NCBI RefSeq assembly: GCF_021191635.1
Contig: NZ_JAIWPR010000016.1
Coordinates: 1 to 64,000 of the forward strand
Direction: 5' to 3'
Length of the DNA stretch: 64,000 nt
Source: Alterluteimonas quercicellularis
Lineage (GTDB): Bacteria > Pseudomonadota > Gammaproteobacteria > Xanthomonadales > Xanthomonadaceae
The position numbers and the translations under genes are program-made. Below, in pieces: positions 36,033-45,585 of the stretch; position 1 is the stretch's first letter; the number at the start of each line of letters is the position of its first letter. The notes below the pieces were generated by a model. The model ran no database searches. It was not told the DNA's origin and was given only the letters and a program-made list of their open reading frames with translations.

Positions 36033-37211
36033 ATGCCTGCGCAGCGCGTGGCGGTGCTCGGCGCGACCGGCTCGATCGGCGGCTCGGCGCTGGACGTCGT
36101 CGCCCGCCACCCCGGCCGCCTGCGCGCCAGCGTGCTCGCCGCCGGCGGCCGCGTGGACGCGCTGCTGGCGCTGTGCCGCGTCCATCGCCCCGACCACGCG
36201 GTCATCGCCGACCCGGCCGGCTTCGCCGCGCTGGACGAGGGCCTGCGCGCGGCCGGCCTGCCCACCCGCGCGCACGCCGGCGACGCGGCGCTGTGCGGGC
36301 TCGCCGGCGGCGAGGACTGCGACACCGTGGTCGCGGCGATCGTCGGCGCGGCCGGCCTCGCCTCGACCCTGGCCGCGGCGCGCGCCGGCAAGCGCCTGCT
36401 GCTGGCCAACAAGGAGTCGCTGGTGATGGCCGGCGGACTGCTGATGGCCGAGGCCGCGCGCGGCGGCGCCGACATCCTGCCCATCGACAGCGAGCACAAC
36501 GCGCTGTTCCAGTGCCTGCCGGGCGGCCGCGTGGCCGACGGCGTCCGCCGGCTGGTGCTGACCGCCTCCGGCGGGCCGTTCCGCGGCCGCCGGCGCGAGC
36601 AGATGGCCGCGATCACCCCCGAGCAGGCCGTCGCCCACCCGAAGTGGTCGATGGGCCCGAAGATCTCGGTCGATTCCGCCACCCTGATGAACAAGGGCCT
36701 GGAAATCATCGAGGCGCACCACCTGTTCGGCCTGGGCAGCGACCGCATCGGCGTGGTGGTGCACCCGCAGAGCCTGGTCCACGCCCTGGTGGAGTACGTC
36801 GACGGCTCGACCCTGGCGCAACTGGGCCTGCCGGACATGCGCACCGCGCTGGCGCTGGGCTTCGCCTGGCCGGAGCGGATCGAATCCGGGGTCGCGCCGC
36901 TGGACCTGGTCGAGCACGGGCGCCTGGATTTCGAGCCGCCGGACCTGGAGGCCTTCGCCTGCCTGCGCCTGGCGCGGCAGGCGCTGGAGGCCGGCGGCAC
37001 CGCGCCGGCGGTGCTGAACGCCGCCAACGAGGTCGCGGTTTCAGCCTTCCTTCAGGGCAAAATCGGTTTCCTGGGCATTCCCGCCATCGTCGAGTCCACG
37101 CTCGCGACGCTGCCGGCGACCGAGGTCGGTTCGCTGGATGCCGTGCGCGAGGCGGACGCGCGGGCGCGCCGCCACGCCAGCCTCGCCCTCTCCCGCCACG
37201 CCGCCGCATGA
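36033..37211 (+). CDS. dxr: 1-deoxy-D-xylulose 5-phosphate reductoisomerase
   Basis: 392 aa. First committed step of the MEP isoprenoid pathway, NADPH and divalent metal dependent. [15 protein letters not shown] is the cofactor site. [12 protein letters not shown] and [16 protein letters not shown] supply metal and substrate ligands. [20 protein letters not shown] is the flexible-loop region. Two bases after the cdsA stop; it feeds isoprenoid precursors to UppS and IspA. Confidence 0.97.
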   Translation: MPAQRVAVLGATGSIGGSALDVVARHPGRLRASVLAAGGRVDALLALCRVHRPDHAVIADPAGFAALDEGLRAAGLPTRAHAGDAALCGLAGGEDCDTVVAAIVGAAGLASTLAAARAGKRLLLANKESLVMAGGLLMAEAARGGADILPIDSEHNALFQCLPGGRVADGVRRLVLTASGGPFRGRRREQMAAITPEQAVAHPKWSMGPKISVDSATLMNKGLEIIEAHHLFGLGSDRIGVVVHPQSLVHALVEYVDGSTLAQLGLPDMRTALALGFAWPERIESGVAPLDLVEHGRLDFEPPDLEAFACLRLARQALEAGGTAPAVLNAANEVAVSAFLQGKIGFLGIPAIVESTLATLPATEVGSLDAVREADARARRHASLALSRHAAA

Positions 37212-37235
37212 GTCCCCCGCGATGAGCCTGCTTCG

Positions 37236-38603
37236 ATGAGTACTCTCCTGGGTTCGGTGTGGTGGCTGATCGTCAGCCTGGGCCTGCTGGTCACCTTCCA
37301 CGAGTTCGGCCACTACTGGGTGGCCCGGCGCACCGGGGTCAAGGTGCTGCGCTTCTCGGTCGGCTTCGGCAAGCCGCTGTGGTCGCGCCGCAACCGCGAC
37401 GGCACCGAGTTCGCGATCGCGGCGATCCCGCTCGGCGGCTACGTGAAGATGCTCGACGAGCGCGAGGCGCCGGTGCCCGCCGAGGAGGCCTCGCAGGCCT
37501 TCAACCGCAAGACGGTGGGCCAGCGCATGGCGATCGTCGCCGCGGGGCCGGCGGCCAACCTGCTGCTGTGCGTGGCGCTGCTGTGGGCGATGTTCGTCAT
37601 CGGCCGCGCCGACTACCAGCCGGTGGTGGGCCAGGCGCGCGCGGTGGCGGCCGAGGCCGGGCTGCAGCGCGGCGACCGCATCCTGGCGGTCGGCGAGCGC
37701 GACACCCCGACCTGGAACGAAGTGCAGCTGGCCCTGCTGCCGGCGGCCCTGGACCGCCGCGACGTGACCCTGCGGGTGGTCGACGCCGGCGGCCGCGAGG
37801 CCGAGCGCCGGCTGCCGCTGTCGGCGCTCGGTTCGGACCTCGACGACCGCGCGCTGCTGCCCTCGATCGGCCTGGTACCCCGCCACCTGCTGGCCCCGGC
37901 GGTGATCGGCCGGGTGCTGCCCGACTCCCCGGCCTGGGGCGTCCTGGCCGAGGACGACCGGGTCACCGCGGTCGACGGCACCCCGGTCGCCAGCTTCGAG
38001 GAGATCGCCCCGCTGGTGCGCGCGCTGGGCGAGGAAGGCGGCACCGGCATGGTCGAGGTCGAGCGCGACGGCCAGCGGCTGGCCCTGGAGGTGACGCCGC
38101 GCCGCCTGCACGACGACGGCGGCCGCGAGTACTGGGGGCTGGGGATCGAGTCGGCCCGCGGCCAGCCGCCGGCCAAGGACGCGGTGCAGCGCTACGGCCC
38201 GCTGGCGGCGGTGCCGGCCGCGCTGCGCGAGACCGGGCACCTCACCGGGCAGCTGTTCGGCATGATTGGGCGGGCGTTCACCGGCCGCATCGCGCTGGAG
38301 AACACCGTCGCCGGCCCGATCACCATCGCCCGCGCCACCAACGCCTACGCCCAGCAGGGCACGGCCTGGTACCTCACCATCCTCGCGCTGCTGTCGCTGA
38401 GCCTGGCGGTCCTCAACCTGCTGCCGATCCCGCTGTTGGATGGGGGACACCTGATGTATTACCTTATCGAGTTGGTCAAGGGCAGCCCGCTGAGCGAACG
38501 GGCCATGGCCGCCGGCCAGTATGTCGGCCTGCTCCTGCTCGCCTGCCTCATGGGGTTGGCGTTCCACAACGACATCCTGTCCCTGCCCATGCTGCAACGC
38601 TGA
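37236..38603 (+). CDS. rseP: RIP zinc metalloprotease RseP
   Basis: 455 aa (E. coli 450). Inner-membrane site-2 protease that cleaves the anti-sigma factor RseA in the envelope stress response. HEFGH at residues 22-26 is the zinc motif, with the second site LNLLPIPLLDGGHL near residue 395. Two PDZ domains lie between (about 115-290). VGFGKPLWSRR and IPLGGYVKM are typical. Located directly upstream of bamA as in E. coli. Confidence 0.97.
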   Translation: MSTLLGSVWWLIVSLGLLVTFHEFGHYWVARRTGVKVLRFSVGFGKPLWSRRNRDGTEFAIAAIPLGGYVKMLDEREAPVPAEEASQAFNRKTVGQRMAIVAAGPAANLLLCVALLWAMFVIGRADYQPVVGQARAVAAEAGLQRGDRILAVGERDTPTWNEVQLALLPAALDRRDVTLRVVDAGGREAERRLPLSALGSDLDDRALLPSIGLVPRHLLAPAVIGRVLPDSPAWGVLAEDDRVTAVDGTPVASFEEIAPLVRALGEEGGTGMVEVERDGQRLALEVTPRRLHDDGGREYWGLGIESARGQPPAKDAVQRYGPLAAVPAALRETGHLTGQLFGMIGRAFTGRIALENTVAGPITIARATNAYAQQGTAWYLTILALLSLSLAVLNLLPIPLLDGGHLMYYLIELVKGSPLSERAMAAGQYVGLLLLACLMGLAFHNDILSLPMLQR

Positions 38604-38661
38604 CAGCCCGAACCTCGCCCCGCGGCCTCCCGCGAGGCGCACTCCCCAACGGACGTACTAG

Positions 38662-41157
38662 ATGACGCGTATTCCCAGCCGCCGCCTGCTCGCCCTCGCC
38701 CTCACCGCGGCCATCGCCGCGCCTGCCTGGGCCCAGACGGCGCCGGCCGCGCCCGCCGCGCAGCCCGCCGCGAGCGGCGCGTTCACGGTCTCCGACATCC
38801 GCATCGACGGCCTGCAGCGCATCGGCGCCGGCACCGTGTTCACCTACCTGCCGATCGAGCGCGGCGACACCGTGGACCAGGCCCGCGTGGGCGAGTCGAT
38901 CCGCGCGCTGTACCGCACCGGCTTCTTCGAGGACGTGCAGGTCGGCCGCCAGGGCGACATCCTGGTGGTGACGGTGACCGAGCGCCCGGCGATCAACCGG
39001 CTCACCCTGACCGGCAACAAGGACATCAAGACCGAGGACCTGCAGCGCGGCCTGACCGACATCGGCCTGTCCGAGGGCGACACCTTCGACCGCCTCGCGC
39101 TCGACCGCGTCACCCAGGAGCTGACCCGCCAGTACAACAACCGCGGCAAGTACAACGTCAGCATCACCCCGACCGTCTCCCAGCTCGACCGCAACCGCGT
39201 CGACGTCACCATCGCCATCGACGAGGGCAAGGCGGCCAAGATCCGCCACATCAACCTGATCGGCAACGAGACCTACGAGCAGGAGGAGATCACCGATGCG
39301 TGGGAGTCGGGCGAGAGCAACTGGCTGAGCTGGTACCGCCGCGACGACCAGTACTCGCGCGAGAAGCTGTCGGGCGACCTGGAGAAGCTCAACAACTTCT
39401 ACCTCGACCGCGGCTACGTCGACTTCGCCGTCGACAACACCCAGGTCTCGATCAGCCCCGACAAGCGCGACATGTACATCACCGCCGGCATCACCGAGGG
39501 CGAGATCTACACCGTCTCCGGCGTCGAGATCACCGGCGACACCATCCTGCCGAGGGAGCAGATCGAGGAGCGGCTGTTCATCCGCGAGGGCCAGACCTTC
39601 TCGCGCGCCCTGCTCGAGCTGACCTCCGATTCCATCGTGGCCACGCTGAGCAACATCGGCTACGCCTTCGCGCAGGTGAACCCGATCCCCGAGGTCAACC
39701 GCGAGGACCGCACCGTCGCCATCAACCTGCAGGTGGTGCCGGGGCCGCGCGTCAACGTGCGCCGGCTCGTGTTCAAGGGCAACACCCGCACCTCCGACGA
39801 GGTGCTGCGCCGCGAGATGCGCCAGTTCGAGGGCGCCTGGTACTCGCAGGCCGCGATCGACCGTTCCAAGGTGCGCCTGCAGCGGCTGGGCTTCTTCGAG
39901 TCGGGCAGCGTCAACGTCGAGACCCAGCCGGTGCCGGGCAGCCAGGACGAGGTCGACGTGGTCTTCGACGTCAAGGAGACCACCTCGGGCAGCTTCGTCT
40001 TCGGCCTGGGCTACTCGCAGCTGTCGGGCGTGACCACCTCGGTGCAGCTGTCGCAGAACAACTTCCTGGGCAGCGGCAACCGCGTCTCGATCGAGGCCAG
40101 CCGCAACGTCTACCTGCAGCGCTACGCGTTCTCCTACCTCAACCCGTACTTCACCGACGACGGCGTGTCGCTGGGCTACAACCTGTGGTGGCGCGAGTTC
40201 GACAACTCCGAGTTCAACACCGCGCAGTACTCCTCGACCAGCGCCGCGGGCCAGGCCTTCTTCGGCGTGCCGATCACCGAGAACGACAGCATCTCAGTGC
40301 TGTTCGGCATCGACCGCAACGAGATCTTCACCTACCGCGGCTACACCCCGGACTCGATCGTCGACTACGTCGACGCCTTCAACACCCGCACCTTCCACTC
40401 CTGGCGCACCGAGGTGGGCTGGGCGCGCGACACCCGCAACGACTTCCTGCAGCCCACCCGCGGCACCTACCAGCGGGTGTCGGCGGAAGTCGCCCTGCCC
40501 GGCTCCACCGCGGAGTTCTACAAGCTCAACTACGAGTTCTCCAAGTACTGGCCGATCAGCCGCGCGTTCGTGCTCAACACCCGCGCCGAGATCGGCTACG
40601 GCGACAGCTACGGCGACGACGTCACCCGCAACATCTGCTTCACCGCGCCCACCGAGGCCAACCCGAACCCGGTGCACAGCGAGCCCTGCGAGACCACCTC
40701 GCCGGACTACGTGCGCACGGTCACCGCCTCCGGCCTGCCGTTCTTCGAGAACTTCTACGCCGGCGGCACGCGCTCGGTGCGCGGCTTCCGCGACAACACC
40801 CTGGGCCCGCGCGAGGCGGCCAGCAACAGCACCTACCTGCAGCCGCTGGGCGGCTCGCTGAAGACGGTCGGCTCGCTGGAGATGTACTTCCCGACCCTGC
40901 TCGACTCGCCGGCGGCGCGCATCTCCGCCTTCGTCGACTTCGGCAACGTCTACAGCGACTTCGACGCCTTCGAGGCGCGCGACCTGCGCATCTCCGCCGG
41001 CGTGGCGCTGATGTGGCGCGCCCCGGTGGGCCCGATCTCGATCAGCTACGCGTTCCCGATCGAGAAGCAGGACGACGTGTTCGGCGACGCCGGCGACCTG
41101 ATCCGCCGCGGCGACGAGGTCGAGCGCCTGCAGTTCACCTTCGGCGGCGCGTTCTGA
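38662..41157 (+). CDS. bamA: Outer-membrane assembly factor BamA
   Basis: 831 aa (E. coli 810). A signal peptide ends at PAWAQT (about residue 25). Five POTRA domains (about 30-430) begin with FTVSDIRIDGLQRI and IERGDTVDQARV. The C-terminal beta-barrel contains the lid-lock loop motif GTRSVRGFRDNTLGPR (VRGF) and ends in a Phe (FTFGGAF) for recognition by the Bam machinery. Essential insertion of outer-membrane proteins. Followed by lpxD at close spacing. Confidence 0.98.
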   Translation: MTRIPSRRLLALALTAAIAAPAWAQTAPAAPAAQPAASGAFTVSDIRIDGLQRIGAGTVFTYLPIERGDTVDQARVGESIRALYRTGFFEDVQVGRQGDILVVTVTERPAINRLTLTGNKDIKTEDLQRGLTDIGLSEGDTFDRLALDRVTQELTRQYNNRGKYNVSITPTVSQLDRNRVDVTIAIDEGKAAKIRHINLIGNETYEQEEITDAWESGESNWLSWYRRDDQYSREKLSGDLEKLNNFYLDRGYVDFAVDNTQVSISPDKRDMYITAGITEGEIYTVSGVEITGDTILPREQIEERLFIREGQTFSRALLELTSDSIVATLSNIGYAFAQVNPIPEVNREDRTVAINLQVVPGPRVNVRRLVFKGNTRTSDEVLRREMRQFEGAWYSQAAIDRSKVRLQRLGFFESGSVNVETQPVPGSQDEVDVVFDVKETTSGSFVFGLGYSQLSGVTTSVQLSQNNFLGSGNRVSIEASRNVYLQRYAFSYLNPYFTDDGVSLGYNLWWREFDNSEFNTAQYSSTSAAGQAFFGVPITENDSISVLFGIDRNEIFTYRGYTPDSIVDYVDAFNTRTFHSWRTEVGWARDTRNDFLQPTRGTYQRVSAEVALPGSTAEFYKLNYEFSKYWPISRAFVLNTRAEIGYGDSYGDDVTRNICFTAPTEANPNPVHSEPCETTSPDYVRTVTASGLPFFENFYAGGTRSVRGFRDNTLGPREAASNSTYLQPLGGSLKTVGSLEMYFPTLLDSPAARISAFVDFGNVYSDFDAFEARDLRISAGVALMWRAPVGPISISYAFPIEKQDDVFGDAGDLIRRGDEVERLQFTFGGAF

Positions 41158-41177
41158 CCGCGCGTCGCCGGCTTACC

Positions 41178-42209
41178 GTGGCAACCCCCTCCCATACCGC
41201 CTCGGAACTGGCGGAGCGCTTCGGCCTGTCGTTGCGCGGCGACGGCGACGTCGTCGTGCGCGGCGTCGCCCCGCTCGGCCGCGCCGGCGCCGACGAGCTG
41301 TCGTTCCTGTCCAACCCGCGCCTGCGCGCGCAGCTCGACGCCAGCGCCGCGGGCGTGGTGGTGCTGCGCGCGGCCGACGCCGAAGGCCATGCCGGCACCG
41401 CCCTGCTGGCCAGGGACCCGTACGTCGCCTACGCCAAGATCGCCTCGCTGTTCGAGCCGCGGCCCGCGCACGCGCCGGGCATCCACCCGACCGCCGTGGT
41501 CGACCCCAGCGCCCAGGTCGATCCCGATGCCGCGATCGGGCCGCACGTCTGCATCGGCCCGCGCAGCACCGTGGCCGCGGGCTGCAGCATCGGTCCGGGC
41601 TGCACGATCGGCGAGGACTGCCACCTCGACGCCGGCTGCACGCTGGTCGCGCGGGTGACGCTCGACCGCCGGGTGCGCCTGGGCAAGCGGGTGCAGATCC
41701 AGCCCGGCGCCGTGCTCGGCGCGGAGGGCTTCGGCCTGGCGATGGAGGACGGCCGCTGGATCAAGGTGCCACAGCTGGGCGGCGTGGTCTGCGGCGACGA
41801 CGTCGAGATCGGCGCCAACACCACCATCGACCGCGGCGCGCTCGACGACACCGTGCTCGAGGACGGCGTGCGCCTGGACAACCTGATCCAGATCGCCCAC
41901 AACGTCCACATCGGCGCGCACACGGCGATGGCCGGCTGCGTCGGCGTCGCCGGCAGCACCCGCATCGGCCGCTACTGCATGATCGCCGGCAAGGTCGGCA
42001 TCTCCGGCCACATCGAGATCTGCGACCGCGTGCTGGTGCACGCGATGTCGATGGTCTCGGCTTCGATCGACGAGCCCGGCGAGTACTCGTCGGGCATTCC
42101 GGCCATGGCCACGCGCGAGTGGCGCCGCAACGCCGTGCGCCTGCGGCAGCTCGACGCGATCGCGCGCCGCGTGGGCGCGCTGGAGAAAGGACGAGAAGGA
42201 CAAGCATGA
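41178..42209 (+). CDS. lpxD: UDP-3-O-(3-hydroxyacyl)glucosamine N-acyltransferase
   Basis: 343 aa. Third step of lipid A synthesis. The N-terminal uridine-binding domain (ASELAERFGLSLRGDGD) precedes a left-handed beta-helix. QIQPGAVLGAEGFGLA and the catalytic histidine in LIQIAHNVHIG are present. GTG start at 41178, about 20 bases after bamA. The stop overlaps the fabZ start (ATGA). Confidence 0.96.
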   Translation: MATPSHTASELAERFGLSLRGDGDVVVRGVAPLGRAGADELSFLSNPRLRAQLDASAAGVVVLRAADAEGHAGTALLARDPYVAYAKIASLFEPRPAHAPGIHPTAVVDPSAQVDPDAAIGPHVCIGPRSTVAAGCSIGPGCTIGEDCHLDAGCTLVARVTLDRRVRLGKRVQIQPGAVLGAEGFGLAMEDGRWIKVPQLGGVVCGDDVEIGANTTIDRGALDDTVLEDGVRLDNLIQIAHNVHIGAHTAMAGCVGVAGSTRIGRYCMIAGKVGISGHIEICDRVLVHAMSMVSASIDEPGEYSSGIPAMATREWRRNAVRLRQLDAIARRVGALEKGREGQA

Positions 42210-42664
42210 CCACCGGGGACTTCAAGCTGCCCATCGAGCACGACGGCGTGCTCAAGCTGCTGCCGCACCGCTACCCGTTCCTGCTCATCGACCGCGTGGT
42301 CGCCTACGAGCCGCATGCGCGCGTGGTCTGCCACAAGAGCGTCAGCGGCAACGAGCACTTCTTCCAGGGCCACTTCCCGGGCCGCCCGGTGATGCCGGGC
42401 GTGCTGGTGATCGAGGCGCTGGCGCAGGCCGGCGGCATCCTCACCCACCTCGACCTGGGCGCCGACCACTGCGGCGACCTGTCCTACCTGGTCAAGATCG
42501 ACAAGGCCAAGTTCTCGCGGATGGTGCTCCCCGGCGACCGCCTGGAGCTGGAGGTCGGCGTGCGCCGCGAGATCCGCAACATGACCCTGTACGTGGGCGT
42601 GGCGCGCGTGGACGGGCAGGAGGTCGCCTGCGCCGAGATCCTGTGCGCGCGGGCCGCCGGCTGA
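42206..42664 (+). CDS. fabZ: 3-hydroxyacyl-[ACP] dehydratase FabZ
   Basis: 152 aa hot-dog-fold enzyme. [14 protein letters not shown] and [19 protein letters not shown] contain the catalytic His and Glu. Dehydrates beta-hydroxyacyl-ACP in fatty acid synthesis, competing with lipid A synthesis for the same intermediate, which explains its place among the lpx genes. Confidence 0.98.
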   Translation: MTTGDFKLPIEHDGVLKLLPHRYPFLLIDRVVAYEPHARVVCHKSVSGNEHFFQGHFPGRPVMPGVLVIEALAQAGGILTHLDLGADHCGDLSYLVKIDKAKFSRMVLPGDRLELEVGVRREIRNMTLYVGVARVDGQEVACAEILCARAAG

Positions 42665-42665
42665 C

Positions 42666-43454
42666 ATGGCGGCCGGGACCCGCATCCATCCCACCGCGGT
42701 CGTCGACCCGTCGGCGCGGCTGGGCGAGGGCGTGGAGATCGGCGCCTTCTGCCTGATCGGGCCGGAGGTGGAGATCGGCGACGGCACCCGCGTCGGCCCC
42801 CACTGCAGCATCCAGGGCCCGGCGCGGATCGGCCGCGACAACCGCTTCCACGGCCACGCCGCGATCGGCGGCGAGCCGCAGGACAAGAAGTTCCGCGGCG
42901 AGCGCGTGGACCTGGTGATCGGCGACCGCAACGTCGTGCGCGAGTTCGTCACCGTCAACCGCGGCACCGGCGAGGGCGGCGGCACCACCCGCATCGGCGA
43001 CGACAACTGGCTGCTGGCCTACGTGCACGTCGCCCACGACTGCGCGGTCGGCAGCCACTGCGTGTTCTCCAACAACGCCACCCTCGCCGGCCACGTCGAG
43101 ATCGGCGACCACGTGATCCTCAGCGGCTTCGCCGGCATCCACCAGTTCTGCCGGATCGGCATGCACGCCTTCGTCGGCATGGGCGCCTTCGTCAACGGCG
43201 ACGTGCCGCCCTTCGTGACCGTGGCCCAGGACGGCTACGGCCGGCCGCGCGGCATCAACAGCGAAGGCCTGAAGCGGCGCGGCTTCGACGCCGAGCGCAC
43301 GGCGGCGATCAAGCGCGCCTACCGGGCGTTGTACGTGTCCGGCGCCTCGCTCGACGAGGCGCGCGCGAAGCTGGCCGAGCTGGCCGCCGACAGCGAGGAC
43401 GTGCGCGCCGTGCTGGAGTTCGTCGAGACCGCCAGGCGGCCCTTGCTAAGATGA
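42666..43454 (+). CDS. lpxA: UDP-N-acetylglucosamine acyltransferase
   Basis: 262 aa, the E. coli length. First step of lipid A synthesis. Hexapeptide-repeat helix beginning [20 protein letters not shown]. The catalytic His is in [12 protein letters not shown], and the C-terminal helical domain starts after [15 protein letters not shown]. One base after the fabZ stop. Confidence 0.97.
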   Translation: MAAGTRIHPTAVVDPSARLGEGVEIGAFCLIGPEVEIGDGTRVGPHCSIQGPARIGRDNRFHGHAAIGGEPQDKKFRGERVDLVIGDRNVVREFVTVNRGTGEGGGTTRIGDDNWLLAYVHVAHDCAVGSHCVFSNNATLAGHVEIGDHVILSGFAGIHQFCRIGMHAFVGMGAFVNGDVPPFVTVAQDGYGRPRGINSEGLKRRGFDAERTAAIKRAYRALYVSGASLDEARAKLAELAADSEDVRAVLEFVETARRPLLR

Positions 43455-43482
43455 ACGTCCCGGCCGCGGACTCCGCCCGAAC

Positions 43483-44709
43483 GTGAACAGCGCCACGCAG
43501 ACCACGACGGACACGGCCCCGGCCCTCCCCGACACCCCGCTCCCGGCACCGGCCGGCCCGGCGCCGCGCTTCGCGCTGGTGGCCGGCGAGGCCTCGGGCG
43601 ACCAGCTCGGCGCCGGCCTGGTGCACGCCCTGCGCCAGCGCTTCCCGCAGGCGCGCTTCGCCGGCGTCGGCGGCGACGCGATGCGGCGCGCCGGCGTGGA
43701 CACCTGGCACGACGCCTCCGAGCTCGCGGTCATGGGGCTCGCCGAGGTGCTGGCCCACCTGCCGCGGCTGCTGAAGCTGCGCGCCGTGCTGCAGCAGCGG
43801 CTGCTGGCCTGGAGTCCGGACGTGTTCATCGGCATCGACGCGCCCGACTTCAACCTCGGCCTGGAGCGCCGCCTCAAGCAGCGCGGCCTGCGCACGGTGC
43901 ACTACGTGAGCCCCTCGGTGTGGGCCTGGCGCCGCGGCCGCGCCGCCCGCATCGGCCGCAGCGCCGACCGCGTGCTGTGCCTGTTCCCGATGGAGCCGCC
44001 GATCTACGCCGGCTACGGCGTCGACGCCCGCTTCGTCGGCCACCCCATGGCCGACGAGATGCCGCTGCTGCCCGACCGCCGCGGCGCACGGCAGCGCCTC
44101 GGCCTGCCGCGGCAGGCGCAGGTGCTGGCGGTGCTGCCCGGCTCGCGCCTGGGCGAGATCGAGCGCCTGGGCCGGATCTTCCTCGAGGCCGCCGCCCTGG
44201 TCGCCGCCGCCGTGCCCGGCCTGCGCGTGGTGGTGCCGGCCGCGAATCCCGCCTGCCGGCAGGCGCTGGACGCCCTGGCCGCCGCCTCGCCGCTGCGCGG
44301 CGACGCGCTGCAGATCGTCGACGGCCGCGCCCGCGAGGCGATGACCGCCGCCGACGCCGTGCTGATCGCCTCGGGCACCGCCACCCTCGAAGGCCTGCTG
44401 GCGAAGCGGCCGATGGTGGTCGGCTACCGGGTCTCGCGCGCCACCGCCGCCATCGTGCGCGCGCTCGGCCTGCTGAAGGTGGACACCTACTCGCTGCCCA
44501 ACGTGCTGGCCGGCGCGCGCCTGGTGCCCGAGCTGGTGCAGGAGGACTGCACCCCGGAGCGGCTGGCCGCGGCCGTGCTCGGCTACCTGCAGGACCCGGC
44601 CGCCGCCGCCGCGCTGGAGCCGCGCTTCGCCGAGATCCACCGCACCCTGCGCCGCGACGCCTCCGCGCGCGCCGCCGACGTGGTCGAGACGCTGATCGTG
44701 CGCCGCTAG
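43483..44709 (+). CDS. lpxB: Lipid-A-disaccharide synthase
   Basis: 408 aa with a GTG start. A GT19 glycosyltransferase joining two glucosamine units to form the lipid A disaccharide. [16 protein letters not shown] and [16 protein letters not shown] are signatures; [13 protein letters not shown] and [20 protein letters not shown] form the UDP-sugar site. The first 20 residues are Pro/Thr/Ala-rich and poorly conserved, so the start could be later. Confidence 0.96.
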   Translation: MNSATQTTTDTAPALPDTPLPAPAGPAPRFALVAGEASGDQLGAGLVHALRQRFPQARFAGVGGDAMRRAGVDTWHDASELAVMGLAEVLAHLPRLLKLRAVLQQRLLAWSPDVFIGIDAPDFNLGLERRLKQRGLRTVHYVSPSVWAWRRGRAARIGRSADRVLCLFPMEPPIYAGYGVDARFVGHPMADEMPLLPDRRGARQRLGLPRQAQVLAVLPGSRLGEIERLGRIFLEAAALVAAAVPGLRVVVPAANPACRQALDALAAASPLRGDALQIVDGRAREAMTAADAVLIASGTATLEGLLAKRPMVVGYRVSRATAAIVRALGLLKVDTYSLPNVLAGARLVPELVQEDCTPERLAAAVLGYLQDPAAAAALEPRFAEIHRTLRRDASARAADVVETLIVRR

Positions 44710-44827
44710 CCGCACCGAATCCCGAAAACGGTTCGAGCGCCCGCATGCAGGCGCGCCTTGCCCGCCCCGGCCCCCGCGGCTACCCTGCGCGCATGCGCCG
44801 CCTTCCCGACTGCCGCCGAGCCGCCCC

Positions 44828-45457
44828 GTGAGCGAGTGGATCGCCGGCGTCGACGAGGCCGGCCGCGGCCCGCTGGCCGGGCCGGTGGTGGTGGCCGCGG
44901 TGGTGTTCGATCCCGCCCGCCCGCGCATCAACGGCCTCGACGATTCCAAGCGGCTGACGCCGCAGCGCCGCGAGACGCTGTACGCGCGCATCGTCGACCG
45001 CGCCCTGGCCTACAGCATCGTGTTCGTGGAGGCGCCCGAGGTCGACCGCCTCAACATCTTCCAGGCGACCATGCTGGGCATGCGCCAGGCGCTGGAGGCG
45101 GCCACCGCGTCGCTCGACCGCGCGCGCTGCACGGCGCGCGTGGACGGCAACCACCTGCCGCGCGCGCTGCCCTGCCGCGCCGAGGCGTGGATCGGCGGCG
45201 ACGCCCGCGACCGCGCGATCATGGCCGCGTCCATCCTCGCCAAGGTGGCCCGCGACCGCGCCATGGTCGAGCTGCACGCGCACCACCCGGTCTACCGCTT
45301 CGACGCCCACAAGGGCTATTCCACGCCCACGCACCTGGCCGCCCTGCGCGAGCACGGGCCCTGCCCGGCGCACCGGCGCAGCTTCGCGCCCGTGCGCGAG
45401 GCGCTGGCGCCGGCGCCCGCCTGCCCGGACCTCTTCGCCGCGCCCGCGCTCGCCTAG
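44828..45457 (+). CDS. rnhB: Ribonuclease HII
   Basis: 209 aa, GTG start. Removes RNA from DNA-RNA hybrids, including single ribonucleotides. [15 protein letters not shown] carries the first Asp-Glu pair; [11 protein letters not shown] and [12 protein letters not shown] the further acidic and basic residues. [13 protein letters not shown] is conserved near the end. Between lpxB and dnaE, the same order as in E. coli. Confidence 0.96.
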   Translation: MSEWIAGVDEAGRGPLAGPVVVAAVVFDPARPRINGLDDSKRLTPQRRETLYARIVDRALAYSIVFVEAPEVDRLNIFQATMLGMRQALEAATASLDRARCTARVDGNHLPRALPCRAEAWIGGDARDRAIMAASILAKVARDRAMVELHAHHPVYRFDAHKGYSTPTHLAALREHGPCPAHRRSFAPVREALAPAPACPDLFAAPALA

Positions 45458-45585
45458 GGCGGGGCGGGCATCCCGGGCCGCTTCCGCGGCGCACGGCGCC
45501 GGGCCCGCCGGCCTCCCGGCCGCTGTCAAGTCTTGTCCGCCCCGCCCCCCGGCCCTACCCTGCCGGCTGACGCGATGCCCGTCCG